A stretch of 64,000 nt of DNA from JACCXG01 sp963785755 (GTDB lineage Bacteria; Acidobacteriota; Vicinamibacteria; Vicinamibacterales; 2-12-FULL-66-21): contig CAWAXG010000039.1 of NCBI GenBank assembly GCA_963785755.1, positions 310,001 to 374,000 of the forward strand, given 5' to 3'. The notes beneath the pieces were generated by a model. That model saw only the letters and a program-made list of their open reading frames with translations, ran no database searches and had not been told where the DNA came from. Of this stretch, positions 9,635 through 18,161 are shown piece by piece. Numbering within the stretch: position 1 is the first letter of the stretch; each line of letters opens with the position of its first letter. Made by a program: the position numbers and the translations under genes.

Positions 9635-10000
9635 ATGTCCAAATCACAACGCCCCCGTTTCGCTGCTGTGGTCGCCGTCGCAGCCATGCTCTCCGGCTGC
9701 GCCCTGGCCGTCCGGAGTCCGAGCGTGGCCGAACTCAAATACAACCCCGGCCGCTATCATGATCGAACTGTCGCAATCAACGGCGTGGTCACCAGTTCGT
9801 GGGGCCTGCCGCTCGTCCCGGTCAAGCTGTACAAGGTCGACGACGGGACCGGGGAACTCACCGTCATTGCCAACAATGGACGGGTGCCAACCAAGGGCGC
9901 GCGCGTGCGCGTGAAGGGCCGGGTGAGCGAGGTCGCGGCCTTCGGCGGCCAGGCCGTCGGCCTCCACATTCAACAGCGCGACGTGGACTTCCGAAGGTAG
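9635..10000 (+). CDS. Small lipoprotein with OB-fold-like domain
   Basis: 121 residues from the ATG at 9635, which has an AGAGGA site 5 bases upstream; an ATG six bases earlier has no room for one. The N-terminus has a basic start, a hydrophobic stretch and the lipobox L-S-G-C near residue 27, so the mature protein is probably lipidated at that Cys. The rest (Y-H-D-R-T-V-A-I-N-G-V-V, V-D-D-G-T-G-E-L-T-V, R-V-R-V-K-G-R-V) has the strand pattern of an OB-fold of the kind found in small exported tRNA_anti-like proteins. Ligand unknown. Convergent with the phosphatase, 10 bases apart. Confidence 0.7.
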   Translation: MSKSQRPRFAAVVAVAAMLSGCALAVRSPSVAELKYNPGRYHDRTVAINGVVTSSWGLPLVPVKLYKVDDGTGELTVIANNGRVPTKGARVRVKGRVSEVAAFGGQAVGLHIQQRDVDFRR

Positions 10001-10010
10001 GACGACCGAT

Positions 10011-11805
10011 TCAGATCGTGATCCGGATGACGACGGCGGTCATATCGTCGTTGGGCGGAGTATCACCGCGCCAGTCGGCGACCGCCTTGAAGATGGCTTC
10101 GACGATCGCGTTCGCTGGCAGATCGCGCGAAGCTCCAACCACCTGCAGCAGGCGCTCGGCCGTGAACTCCTGGCCGAGCGCATTCATCGCTTCGAACACC
10201 CCGTCCGTACAGAACACGAAGACATCGCCGGCGTGCAGCGCGTAGGTGACCTCGTCGTAGGTCGTGCCAGGGAAAGAACCAAGCGGTACGCCCGGCAACT
10301 CGATCTGCGCGCAGCCCTCTGACGAGCACCGGATCGGATACGGCAATCCGGAGTTCGCCAGCGTGAGGATCCGGCGTTTCAGATCGAAGATCGTGTAGCA
10401 CATCGTGCAGTAGGTACTCTTCGAGCTGCCGCTGGTGGAGGATCGTGTTGACAGACGACAACACGCCGGCGGGACTCGACCGCTCGGGCAGATACCGTCT
10501 GCGGAACGTTCGGCCGCGAACGAGCTCGGCGGCGAACGCGCTGTAGAGCGCCGCCGGCACGCCTTTACCCGAAACGTCACCGACGGCGACAACGAGCGTA
10601 TTGGACTCGGGCGCGAGATATTCGTGGAAGTCCCCGCCAAGCTCGCGGGCCGAGGCAAACGACGCGGCCAGCTCGACACCCTTCAAGCGCTTGGGTAGAC
10701 CTGCCGGCAGCAGGGCAGCCTGTACACGCTGCGCGAACCGCACTTCCTTTTCCAGACGCTCCTGCGTGGACCTGACCTCCTCGTAGAGCCGCGCGTTCTC
10801 GATCGCCACGGCCGCCTGACTCGCGAGCAGGGTCAGGATCTCGACTTCGCGCTTGCTGAACGCGGCAAGCTCGGGACTCTCGAGATCGAGGACACCAATG
10901 CACCTGTCCTTCAACAGCAGCGGAATCGCCAGCTCGGAGCGTACATCCGGCACGAGCTTGATATAGCGCGGATCCTGGTCCACGTCGGTGACGAGCACGA
11001 CTTCCTTGTGAAGCGCGGCGTAGCCGACGAGCCCTTCGCCCAGGCGCACACGCGGCACTTCGACCTTCTCGCCGTACTGGACGGCCAGCTTCATCTCGAG
11101 CTCGTCGTCATCGTTCACGAGCAGGATGCCGAAGGTCCGGTAATCGATGACCCGCTTCGTGAGCTGCGCGATCCGGGCGAACAGTTCGTCGAGGTCCAGT
11201 ATCGATGCGACATCGCGTCCGATCTCGGCGAGAGTTTCGAACGCTTCGGCATCCTGCCGGCTCCGCTCGAACAGCTGCGCATTGACGACAGCGACCGCAA
11301 CGTGCGCGGCGAACTGGGTCGCGATCGCGACGTCGCGCATCGAGAACTGATCGCGGTTCTTGCTGAGGATGTTCAGGGCGCCGATGGTCCGGGACTTGTG
11401 CAGGAGAGGAACGACAAGCTCCGATTGCATGCCCGGCGCGAACTCGACGTACCGGGAGTCGGACGAGACGTCGTTCACGAGGAGAGGCTGCTCCGCCTGC
11501 ACGGCGGCCCCGACCAGGCCCACGCCCGGGCGCAACCGCACGGCGCGCTCCGGCTCGGGATAGCCAACCGCGTAGGCCAGGCGCAGATCTCCACGGCGCT
11601 CGTCCCGAAGGTAGACGGCAAATGCTTCGAACGAAATGAGCCGGCCGATCAGCCGCGGAATCTGTCGAAGGAGCTCATCGAAGTCGAGAACGGCCGTCAC
11701 CTGGCGGCCGAGATCGAAGAGCGTGACGACAAGCTCGTGTTCGCTTGGGTCTGACTGGTTCAGCGCCGCAGGGTTGGGCGCATCTGATGTATCTGCTTGA
11801 CTCAC
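10011..11805 (-). CDS. GAF-GAF-SpoIIE (PP2C-type) phosphatase, interrupted by a 1-base frameshift
   Basis: Read with one base removed, the gene encodes about 597 residues: GAF 1 (about 30-170), GAF 2 (about 195-335), a short coiled coil (E-E-V-R-S-T-Q-E-R-L-E-K-E-V) and a SpoIIE/RsbU phosphatase domain (V-A-V-G-D-V-S-G-K-G near its start, D-V-F-V-F-C-T-D-G-V-F-E-A and N-D-D-M-T-A-V-V-I near its end). Family role: dephosphorylating an anti-sigma-factor antagonist in partner-switching control. As sequenced, the frame shifts at about 10413: one frame reads Q-L-E-E-Y and the other resumes C-T-M-C-Y-T-I-F-D, which together give the normal family sequence if a single C is removed. As sequenced the first frame runs on to 10063, losing the metal-binding C-terminal half. 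Start is GTG at 11805 without a clear ribosome site. Confidence 0.8.
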
Positions 11806-11878
11806 TGAGGGATGGACGTCCTTCCGCGCGTCTGGACCAGCCCGCGCGTATGCCTCGGATTATACTTGCAAACAGCTC

Positions 11879-12343
11879 ATGAACCTGACGCTGCCGCTCG
11901 ACTACTCAGCCATCGAACGAATCCTGCCCCACCGCTATCCGTTTCTGCTGGTCGATCGCATCACGGAGTTCGAGCCCGACAAGAGAATCGTGGGTATCAA
12001 GAACGTCACCCTGAACGAGCGATATCTCGCTCATTCGGACGACGGCCCGCCGGTGTTGCCGCCGACGATTCTCACCGAAGCGGTCGCGCAGGTCGGGGCG
12101 ATCATGATCCTGGCGAAGCCCGAGAACCGCGAGAAGCTAATTTACTTCATGGGCATCGAACGCGTCCGCTACCGCAGGCCGGTGCACCCCGGCGACGTCG
12201 TCGAGATCGAAGCGATGGTTCGGCGTATCCGAAGTCGCATGGGTCAGCTGAAAGGGATTGCCCGCGTCGAGGGAAAGGTCGTCGTCGAAGGCACGATGAC
12301 GTTCGCGCTGGGGCCTCGCGGCGAAATCCCCACAGCGCCCTAG
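11879..12343 (+). CDS. fabZ: FabZ-like 3-hydroxyacyl-ACP dehydratase
   Basis: 154 residues, hot-dog fold. The opening I-L-P-H-R-Y-P-F-L-L-V-D-R-I is the FabZ signature. The catalytic pair by alignment to the family is H52 (in Y-L-A-H-S-D-D-G-P-P) and E67 (in L-T-E-A-V-A-Q). The usual G-H-F-P-G-x-P-x-x-P-G segment is altered here: the phenylalanine and second glycine are lost, one residue is inserted, and L-P-P replaces x-P-G. So it is a divergent FabZ and its substrate range may differ. Family role: dehydration of 3-hydroxyacyl-ACP in fatty-acid elongation. It stands alone rather than beside lpx genes, divergent from the phosphatase and convergent with the EamA gene. Confidence 0.8.
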   Translation: MNLTLPLDYSAIERILPHRYPFLLVDRITEFEPDKRIVGIKNVTLNERYLAHSDDGPPVLPPTILTEAVAQVGAIMILAKPENREKLIYFMGIERVRYRRPVHPGDVVEIEAMVRRIRSRMGQLKGIARVEGKVVVEGTMTFALGPRGEIPTAP

Positions 12344-12345
12344 AC

Positions 12346-13329
12346 TCAATCCCTCACGGCGCTCTTCACCGCAGCCCGCGTGTTGCCATACTCCAGCCGT
12401 CTCGCGCCGGAAGAGGCCGCCTGGGAGGCGGTCATGGCTTTGGATCGCACGATGCCGACCCCGATCAGGACGAGCGCGGCCGCAGCCGCGATGCGAAGGT
12501 TGAACGGCTCGCCGAGCAGCGCGACACCCAGACCAACCGCGATGACCGGGTTGATATAGGCGTACAGCGACACGAACGCCACGGCCAGGTGCCTCAGCGC
12601 ATAGGTGTAGGCCACGAATCCGCCGATCGCGCCGATCGTGGCCAGGTAGAGGAGAGCCGACAACGTGCGACTGTTGAACGACAGCTGCGACCATTCACCA
12701 CGAACGGTGCCGAGCACGCCGAGCATGAGTCCACCGGCCAGCATCTGGAGCGCGGTCGTGCCGAGCAGGTGATCGTTGCGCGCATGCCGGCGCGAATACG
12801 ATGAGCCGAGCGACCAGCCGAGCGAGGCCACCTGCAGCAGCACGACACCAAGCAAGAATCGCCGGCTCTCGGTGGTGCCGAGCGTCAGCTCTGGCCACAC
12901 GAGCACGACGATGCCGGCAAAACCCACGAGGAGGCCAGTGAGCGTGCGGCCGGTCATCCGTTCGCCATTGCCGATCGAGGCCTCGACACCAGCCATCCAG
13001 AACGGAGACGTGGCCACCATCACCGCTGCCAGCCCGCTCGGCACCCACTGCTCGGCATATGCGACTCCCCCGTTGCCGACCACGAGCAACAGGAATCCCA
13101 TCAGGACGATTCCACCCCATCGTGACGCGGGAGGAAGCGGCTCGCCGCGCAGTCGCATGTAGACGACCAGCAGGCCCCCGGCGATCAACCATCGCAGCGC
13201 AGACATCAGCCCTGGCGGCATCGTCTCGAGCGTGATCCGAATGCCGAGGTACGTGGTGCCCCAGATCAGGCAGACCGCAATCCAGGCGAAGTACGCGAGT
13301 CGACGTTCGCGAAGAGACGACGGGGTCAT
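12346..13329 (-). CDS. EamA-family drug/metabolite transporter
   Basis: 327 residues, about ten hydrophobic helices in two EamA repeats. The first repeat begins A-W-I-A-V-C-L-I-W-G-T-T-Y-L-G-I and the second G-V-V-L-L-Q-V-A-S-L-G-W-S-L-G-S. Family members export amino acids, nucleotides or drugs through the inner membrane. The ATG overlaps the stop of the preceding Lrp-type regulator by 4 bases (ATGA), so the two are translated together. An Lrp regulator beside an EamA exporter suggests amino-acid export under control of its substrate; that is inference from the pairing. Confidence 0.85.
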   Translation of the reverse strand: MTPSSLRERRLAYFAWIAVCLIWGTTYLGIRITLETMPPGLMSALRWLIAGGLLVVYMRLRGEPLPPASRWGGIVLMGFLLLVVGNGGVAYAEQWVPSGLAAVMVATSPFWMAGVEASIGNGERMTGRTLTGLLVGFAGIVVLVWPELTLGTTESRRFLLGVVLLQVASLGWSLGSSYSRRHARNDHLLGTTALQMLAGGLMLGVLGTVRGEWSQLSFNSRTLSALLYLATIGAIGGFVAYTYALRHLAVAFVSLYAYINPVIAVGLGVALLGEPFNLRIAAAAALVLIGVGIVRSKAMTASQAASSGARRLEYGNTRAAVKSAVRD

Positions 13330-13817
13330 CGCGTGGCCTCCTCGGGTGCGCCGATCGGGAGACGCATCGTCTCTTTCACGGTTTCCAGCACAATCGTCGT
13401 TCGCGTCGACCGAACGCCGGCGATGCGGCCGATCCGTGTGCGCAGCAGATGTCCGAGGTGCTCGGCATCCCGGGCGCGTATTTTGACGAGATAGCAGTCG
13501 TCGCCCGCGACGTCATGAACCTCGAGCACTTCCGGGGTGGCGGCGAGCTCGTTGGCCACGTGATTGTCCGACGCGACCTCGTCGGTCCGCACTGCCACGA
13601 AGGCCAGCATTCGCAGATCGAGGGCTCGGGGATCCACGAGGGCGGCGTACCCCCGAATCACGCTCCGCGCCTCGAGCTTGCGCATGCGTTCCAGCACGCC
13701 AGACGGCGCGAGCCCGATGGCCTTCGAGATGTCTGCCTGAGTGGTGCGGGCGTTGGTCTGCAGCCGGTCGAGAATCTGGCGGTCGGTCCGGTCTAGAGAA
13801 GTTCTGTCGATAGGCAC
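13326..13817 (-). CDS. Lrp/AsnC-family transcriptional regulator
   Basis: 163 residues. An AsnC-type helix-turn-helix fills about residues 8-60 (L-D-R-T-D-R-Q-I-L-D-R-L-Q-T-N-A-R and I-G-L-A-P-S-G-V-L-E-R-M-R-K-L), followed by the ligand-binding RAM domain (D-D-C-Y-L-V-K-I-R-A-R-D). Family members bind amino acids and act as dimers or octamers. It is the first gene of a two-gene operon with the EamA transporter, and two identical 12-base repeats lie immediately upstream, as expected for self-regulation. Confidence 0.9.
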   Translation of the reverse strand: MPIDRTSLDRTDRQILDRLQTNARTTQADISKAIGLAPSGVLERMRKLEARSVIRGYAALVDPRALDLRMLAFVAVRTDEVASDNHVANELAATPEVLEVHDVAGDDCYLVKIRARDAEHLGHLLRTRIGRIAGVRSTRTTIVLETVKETMRLPIGAPEEATR

Positions 13818-13860
13818 AACAACAGAATTCTATCTCACTATTTCCGCAAACAACAGAATT
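13818..13860. promoter_or_regulatory. Likely Lrp-type operator: two AACAACAGAATT repeats
   Basis: The 12-mer AACAACAGAATT occurs at 13818-13829 and again at 13849-13860, 31 bases apart start to start (about three DNA turns), directly before the lrp start and in an unusually AT-rich stretch. Same-face spacing suits cooperative binding by an Lrp multimer. Binding is inferred. Confidence 0.55.
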
Positions 13861-13910
13861 ATGTTCTCTATCTTGGCTATTTACGTGTATGAATCGTGGG
13901 ACCGCCGCCG

Positions 13911-14699
13911 TCACAGAAACTCGAACGGCCCTCGCCCCAGCCAGGTCCCGCCGTCGACGGTCAGCACCTCGCCAGTGATATACGCGGCGTGCTCAGATGC
14001 GAGGAAGGCCACGGCGTCCGCGACCTCTTCGGGCTTTCCCCACCGTTTCAGCGGCACCATGTTCGTGATCTTCTCCACGGCGTCCGGGCTGTTCCAGAGC
14101 TGCCTGGCAGCCCCTTCGGATTCGATCGGACCGGGAGCGACGGCATTCACGCGGATCTTGTGACGAGCCCATTCGACGGCGAGGGTCTGTGTCATCGACA
14201 TCACGCCCGCCTTGGCCGCGGCCGAGTGAACGGTGCCCGCGCTGCCGGTCCAGACGTAGTTCGCCAGGATCGACACGATTGATCCTCCGGCGCCCCGCTC
14301 GATCATGTGACGCCCCACGGCGCGCGAACAATAGAACGAGCCGTTCAGGACGATGCCGACGACCGCATCCCACCCGTTGGGCGACAGATCCTCAGCGCGA
14401 CACACGAAGTTGCCGGCCGCGTTGTTGATGAGGATGTCGATGCGGCCGAAGTGCTTCACCGTACGCTCCACGAGCTCGTCGACCTGCTCGGGTTTGCGGA
14501 CGTCGACCTGAACGGTGAGCGGATCGAACCCCGCGTGCAGCAGCTCGGTCGAACCGGTTTCGAGGTTCGCTGAATTCCGGCTGCCGATCACAATTCGAGC
14601 GCCGAGCGCCCCGAGCCGCTTCGCCACCGCCAGCCCGATGCCGGTGCCGCCGCCGGTGACGACCGCGACTCGATCCTTGAGCGTGGTTGGGTCGAACAT
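13911..14699 (-). CDS. SDR oxidoreductase, 2,4-dienoyl-CoA-reductase-like
   Basis: 262 residues, Rossmann fold. The cofactor loop T-G-G-G-T-G-I-G is at about 15-22, NNAAGNF at about 91-97. The usual SDR YxxxK tyrosine is absent: the segment reads H-S-A-A-A-K-A-G, as in the peroxisomal DECR2/PECR branch (H-A-G-x-A-K-A), and V-A-P-G-P-I follows. The NNAAGNFVCRAEDLS stretch is also typical of that branch. Likely NADPH-dependent reduction of an unsaturated acyl-CoA in fatty-acid degradation. It lies between the lrp promoter and the divergent histidine kinase, with no other fatty-acid gene next to it. Start at ATG 14699. Confidence 0.8.
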   Translation of the reverse strand: MFDPTTLKDRVAVVTGGGTGIGLAVAKRLGALGARIVIGSRNSANLETGSTELLHAGFDPLTVQVDVRKPEQVDELVERTVKHFGRIDILINNAAGNFVCRAEDLSPNGWDAVVGIVLNGSFYCSRAVGRHMIERGAGGSIVSILANYVWTGSAGTVHSAAAKAGVMSMTQTLAVEWARHKIRVNAVAPGPIESEGAARQLWNSPDAVEKITNMVPLKRWGKPEEVADAVAFLASEHAAYITGEVLTVDGGTWLGRGPFEFL

Positions 14700-14761
14700 G
14701 GTCAGTCAGATTACCGGCCCCGGCGGCCGATTGTCCACGGCTCGGTGCTACCATACGCCGC

Positions 14762-16282
14762 ATGTCGACATCCTCGACGGCGGCTGCTGAAACCTTCGCG
14801 CGGCTGTTCGAGGCGGTGCACGAAGGCGTCTACATCGGCCTCATCGACGCCCGATCCACGACCACGCTCTCGGCGAATCCGTATTTGAAACTGATGTTCG
14901 GCTTCGCCGGGGAGACCCACGCCGGAGAGGTGCGACCCTTCGAGATCGAACGCTTCGTCGATCCGCTCGCGCGCGAGCAGTTTCTCGACCGTCTGCGCCG
15001 GGACGGCGCGGTGACCGACTACCTGCTTCGACTCCGCCGCGCGGATCGCTCGCTCGTCTGGATCGAAGTCACCGCCCACGCCGAAGCGGCAGCCGACGAC
15101 GCGCTACGGATCGAAGCGCTCATGCGCGACGTCAGCGAGCGAAAGCGCCTCGAGGATCAAGCGCGTGACCTGTACCATCAGCTGCTCCAGGCCGAGAAGC
15201 TCGCCGCGCTGGGTCAGACAATCTCGGGCGTCGCGCACGAGTTGAACAACCCTCTCGCCACCATCCTGACGTGGGCGGAACGGCTGTCGCAGCGCCAGGT
15301 GGACGACCAGACCCGGCGCGGCCTCGACACCATCCTCAGCGAATCCGAGCGGGCGGCGAAAATCGTCCGCAACCTCCTGACCTTCGCACGCAAGCGACAT
15401 ACGACCCGCGCGATGGTCGACCTCAACCAGGTCGTTCGCGAGACGCTGGCTCTGCGGCGTTACGAGCAGAGCAACATCAGCATCTTCGAGGCGCTCGCCG
15501 CCGGCCTGCCGCACGTCTTCGCCGATCCGCACCAGGTCCAGCAGGTGCTCCTCAACCTGATCATCAACGGCGAGCAGGCCATGCTCGGCGCGAACGGTCG
15601 CGGCACGCTGATCATCCGCACCTGGCACGATCCCCTGCGCGACGCCGTCGTCCTCGAGGTCCATGACGACGGACCAGGCGTGCCGGAAGACGTCCAGCCT
15701 CGCATCTTCGATCCGTTCTTCACGACGAAAGAGGTCGGGAAAGGCACGGGCCTCGGGCTCACCGTCGCGTACGCGATCGTCCAGGAGCACAACGGCCGGA
15801 TCACGGTGAAGTCAGCCGAGGGTGGCGGCGCCTCTTTCTGCGTCGAACTGCCCGTCGGCGGCGGATCGGTCAAGCCGGCGCTCAGCAGGGCGGCGGAACG
15901 CCCTGCCAATGTGGGAACCGCCGCGTCGGTTCTGGTCGTTGAAGACGAGGCCGCGCTCGGCGCCGCGGTCTCCGAAGCGCTCGGCGACGCGGGATTCACC
16001 GTGCGGCTCGCCAGTGATGGTCTCGAAGCGCTCGCGTGCGTGAAAGAGCAGCCCTACGACCTCATCGTCTGCGATTTGAAAATGCCGCGCCTGGATGGGC
16101 CCGCGTTCTATCGACGGCTCGAGGAGGAGAACGCGCCGATGGCCCGGCGCGTCCTGTTCGTCACGGGCGATGTCGCCGGCACTGATGCCGAACGATTTCT
16201 CGAAGAGACGGGGTGCCGGTGGCTGCCGAAGCCGTTCCGGCTGAGAGATCTGTTGAAGGCCGCCGGAGAGATGCTCGGCTGA
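14762..16282 (+). CDS. Hybrid histidine kinase (PAS-HisKA-HATPase-REC)
   Basis: 506 residues from the ATG at 14762; the frame is open 75 bases further up without a good start. Residues about 10-128 form a PAS-like sensor. HisKA follows with H159 in V-A-H-E-L-N-N-P-L-A. The ATPase domain has an N-box near 265-273 (L-L-N-L-I-I-N-G-E), D-D-G-P-G-V at about 302-307 and G-T-G-L-G-L at 328-333. A C-terminal receiver domain carries D438 (I-V-C-D-L-K-M-P) and K490. No membrane helix is seen, so it is cytoplasmic. Its target is not linked; the NtrC-type activator at 18162 is the nearest candidate but not adjacent. Divergent from the SDR gene. Confidence 0.9.
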   Translation: MSTSSTAAAETFARLFEAVHEGVYIGLIDARSTTTLSANPYLKLMFGFAGETHAGEVRPFEIERFVDPLAREQFLDRLRRDGAVTDYLLRLRRADRSLVWIEVTAHAEAAADDALRIEALMRDVSERKRLEDQARDLYHQLLQAEKLAALGQTISGVAHELNNPLATILTWAERLSQRQVDDQTRRGLDTILSESERAAKIVRNLLTFARKRHTTRAMVDLNQVVRETLALRRYEQSNISIFEALAAGLPHVFADPHQVQQVLLNLIINGEQAMLGANGRGTLIIRTWHDPLRDAVVLEVHDDGPGVPEDVQPRIFDPFFTTKEVGKGTGLGLTVAYAIVQEHNGRITVKSAEGGGASFCVELPVGGGSVKPALSRAAERPANVGTAASVLVVEDEAALGAAVSEALGDAGFTVRLASDGLEALACVKEQPYDLIVCDLKMPRLDGPAFYRRLEEENAPMARRVLFVTGDVAGTDAERFLEETGCRWLPKPFRLRDLLKAAGEMLG

Positions 16283-16323
16283 GCCAGCCTCGGCGGCTCG
16301 AACAGGAGCGTGCCGGTGGCCGC

Positions 16324-17223
16324 TTACCTGGCCATCGCAACGCGGCGATCGGCCGCCGCCGTCCGAGGCTTCGCCAGCGTCTTGACCGGCGGCTTGTACG
16401 CGAGGACCACGCCGCCGCCACGCACCACGTTCGTCTTGGCCAGGCGAAGCCGCCGCATCGTCTGTTGGAACGCGAGAATCGCCGGGCGCAGCGCGAAAGC
16501 GGCTTCGGTGGTCGTGCAGTCGCCGCCAAGCGTTTTCCGGAGACGCTGGACGGCGCGCGCGTGGAGCTGCGACACGCGGGATTCGTTGACGCCGATCTCG
16601 GCGCCAATCTGCTTCATCGTCGCTTCACCGTAGTAGTAGAGCGCGACCACACGGCGCTCGCGCGGCGGCAGCGCCGCGATCGCGGCACGAATGCGGTCGC
16701 GCACTTCCTTTTCCTCGAACGTCTTGTCGGGCGCGGGCGGCTCGGATGGCACCAGCGCCGCTGGCAGCGTCGCGCCGTCGACGTTCTCGCCCGCGGACAG
16801 CGGTGAGGTCGATTCGATCGTGGTAATACGCACGATGGTGCGTCCGAGACGAGTTTCATCGGATCCGACCCGGGCCGCGAGATCGGCGAGAGAGGGTTCG
16901 GCCCCCAACTCGCGGCGAAGCTGCTCGCGCGCGGCTTCGAGCTGACGTCGCTGGCGCCGCACGCCACGCGGCCACGCATCGCGCCGCAGCGCGTCGATCA
17001 TCGCGCCGCGCACGCGCCGCTCGGCAAACGTCTCGAACTTGATCCCGCGCGCTTCGTCGAAGCGGCACGCGGCATCGATCAACCCGAGCATCCCGTCCTG
17101 CACCAAATCGCCGAGCTCGATCGAATGAGGCATCGAGGCGGCAACACGCCGCGCGAGCGATTCGACAAACGGAATGCCGGCGGAAATTCGTTCGCGCTGG
17201 CTCGCTTCGAGTGGCTGACGCAT
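16324..17223 (-). CDS. FliA/WhiG-type alternative sigma factor with C-terminal extension
   Basis: 299 residues. Region 2 (E-L-G-D-L-V-Q-D-G-M-L-G-L-I-D-A and F-E-T-F-A-E-R-R-V-R-G-A-M-I-D) spans about 20-95, region 3 about 95-160 and region 4 about 180-235 (L-P-P-R-E-R-R-V-V-A-L-Y-Y-Y, then V-N-E-S-R-V-S-Q-L-H-A-R). This is the sigma-28 group, which elsewhere drives flagellar, chemotaxis or developmental genes. The family usually ends shortly after region 4; here about 60 further residues, basic and alanine-rich, follow. No flagellar gene or anti-sigma factor is in the window. Convergent with the histidine kinase. Confidence 0.8.
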   Translation of the reverse strand: MRQPLEASQRERISAGIPFVESLARRVAASMPHSIELGDLVQDGMLGLIDAACRFDEARGIKFETFAERRVRGAMIDALRRDAWPRGVRRQRRQLEAAREQLRRELGAEPSLADLAARVGSDETRLGRTIVRITTIESTSPLSAGENVDGATLPAALVPSEPPAPDKTFEEKEVRDRIRAAIAALPPRERRVVALYYYGEATMKQIGAEIGVNESRVSQLHARAVQRLRKTLGGDCTTTEAAFALRPAILAFQQTMRRLRLAKTNVVRGGGVVLAYKPPVKTLAKPRTAAADRRVAMAR

Positions 17224-17600
17224 CGCTGATCTCTCCTTTGTGTCCGTGCGGCACGACCGTCACGCCGCCCCGTCTTCGGCACGCAGGCGCATTCGCGGCT
17301 GCAGTGCCGCCGCGAGCAGGTCGCGCCGCGGACAGGCCACCTCTAGCGCAACTCGAATACCAAGCAGAAAGCGGCGAAAAAGCGAAGGCGGAACTGGAGC
17401 GGGAGGCTTTCTGTAAATCTATGTGTAGCAGAGTGTTAACGGCTGTAGCCACGTGAAGATGGCGGCAGAAGGGTGCAGATGGACCGCCTGAAGGGTCAAG
17501 GTTTTGACGGCGCTGACATGCCGGGCTGTCAAAACTTTGGCCCCTTCAGGGGTGACGCGAGGATTGCTGGGGACGAAGAACCCGAGCGGATCGGGGACGA
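17224..17600. other. Intergenic region, 377 bases
   Basis: Between the sigma-factor start and the end of the small HisKA-like gene. It must hold the sigma-factor promoter, which I could not fix. Its main structure is the long inverted repeat at 17487-17550. No gene is recognised. Confidence 0.4.
17487..17550. terminator. Long inverted repeat, possible terminator of the HTH/HisKA-like operon
   Basis: Arm one, 17487-17508, begins CCTGAAGGG and ends GTTTTGAC; arm two, 17528-17550, is nearly its reverse complement (GTCAAAAC ... CCCTTCAGG), with about 19 bases between. It lies 50 bases past the stop of the minus-strand gene that ends at 17601. It lacks a U-tract on either strand, so a terminator is only one reading; a protein-binding site or structured RNA is possible. 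Confidence 0.45.
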
Positions 17601-17831
17601 CTAGTGGCGGGTAAGAAGACGTATCTCCCTGGCGGTCGTCAGCGCGTCGAGCACGCTGGACACGATCTGGCTCGCGCGCGCCCTGCTGATTTCATCCTGC
17701 AGCTTGGCTTCGAGCAGTTCCGCGTTGGCCAGGATGATCCCGAGCTGATTGTTCAGCCGGTGGAACAGCAGCCCGAGATCGGACGACTCGCTGGACGAGG
17801 ATCCTGGCGTCACGTCGGCGGACGGCATCAT
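17601..17831 (-). CDS. Stand-alone HisKA-like helical mini-protein
   Basis: 76 residues from the ATG at 17831, which overlaps the stop of the upstream gene by 4 bases (ATGA). After a serine-rich N-terminus comes L-L-F-H-R-L-N-N-Q-L-G-I-I-L-A-N-A-E-L-L, which closely resembles the H-box of histidine kinases (H-E-L-N-N-P-L-G); H24 would be the phosphoacceptor position. A second helix follows (R-A-S-Q-I-V-S-S-V-L-D-A-L-T-T-A-R-E-I). There is no ATPase domain. It could be a phosphotransfer or dimerisation module or a remnant of a kinase. The open frame extends upstream to 17876 but that would overlap the neighbour further. Confidence 0.55.
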   Translation of the reverse strand: MMPSADVTPGSSSSESSDLGLLFHRLNNQLGIILANAELLEAKLQDEISRARASQIVSSVLDALTTAREIRLLTRH

Positions 17832-18022
17832 GAGGCTTCTTTGTTCGTGAGTGCGGTCCGCGACGGCTCGCGCCATAGCGTATCGACGAAGATGCGGACC
17901 GAGCCGCCTGCGGTGCGGATGTACTCGACCTTGCCGCTCGCGATCCAGTTATAGATCGTTCGACGACTCACTCCCACGAGCTCGCAGGCCTTCATGATGG
18001 AAATCGTTTTGCGATCGTTCAT
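17828..18022 (-). CDS. Small excisionase/MerR-like helix-turn-helix protein
   Basis: 64 residues. M-K-A-C-E-L-V-G-V-S-R-R-T-I-Y-N-W-I-A-S-G-K-V is a winged-helix reading head of the excisionase/BldC kind, followed by the short wing (E-Y-I-R-T-A-G-G-S-V-R-I-F). It ends in an ATGA overlap with the HisKA-like gene, so the pair is one transcription unit, divergent from the NtrC-type activator (139 bases between starts). DNA target unknown. No integrase or phage gene is nearby, so a role as a small transcription factor is likelier than phage excision. Confidence 0.75.
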   Translation of the reverse strand: MNDRKTISIMKACELVGVSRRTIYNWIASGKVEYIRTAGGSVRIFVDTLWREPSRTALTNKEAS

Positions 18023-18161
18023 TTGATGCGCAACCTTCTGAGGTTCGGTGAAGTTATCGGAGCGGAATTGACGACGCTATAGAGCGATTCGCGCGACCGG
18101 CTCGTCGGCTCTATTGATCGCTTCTGCCGAGCGGTGTCACAATACCGACAATTCGTCCTAA

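Noticed and set aside
17828..18022. Excisionase of an integrated element
   Set aside because: No integrase, attachment repeats or phage genes are near; a small transcription factor fits better.
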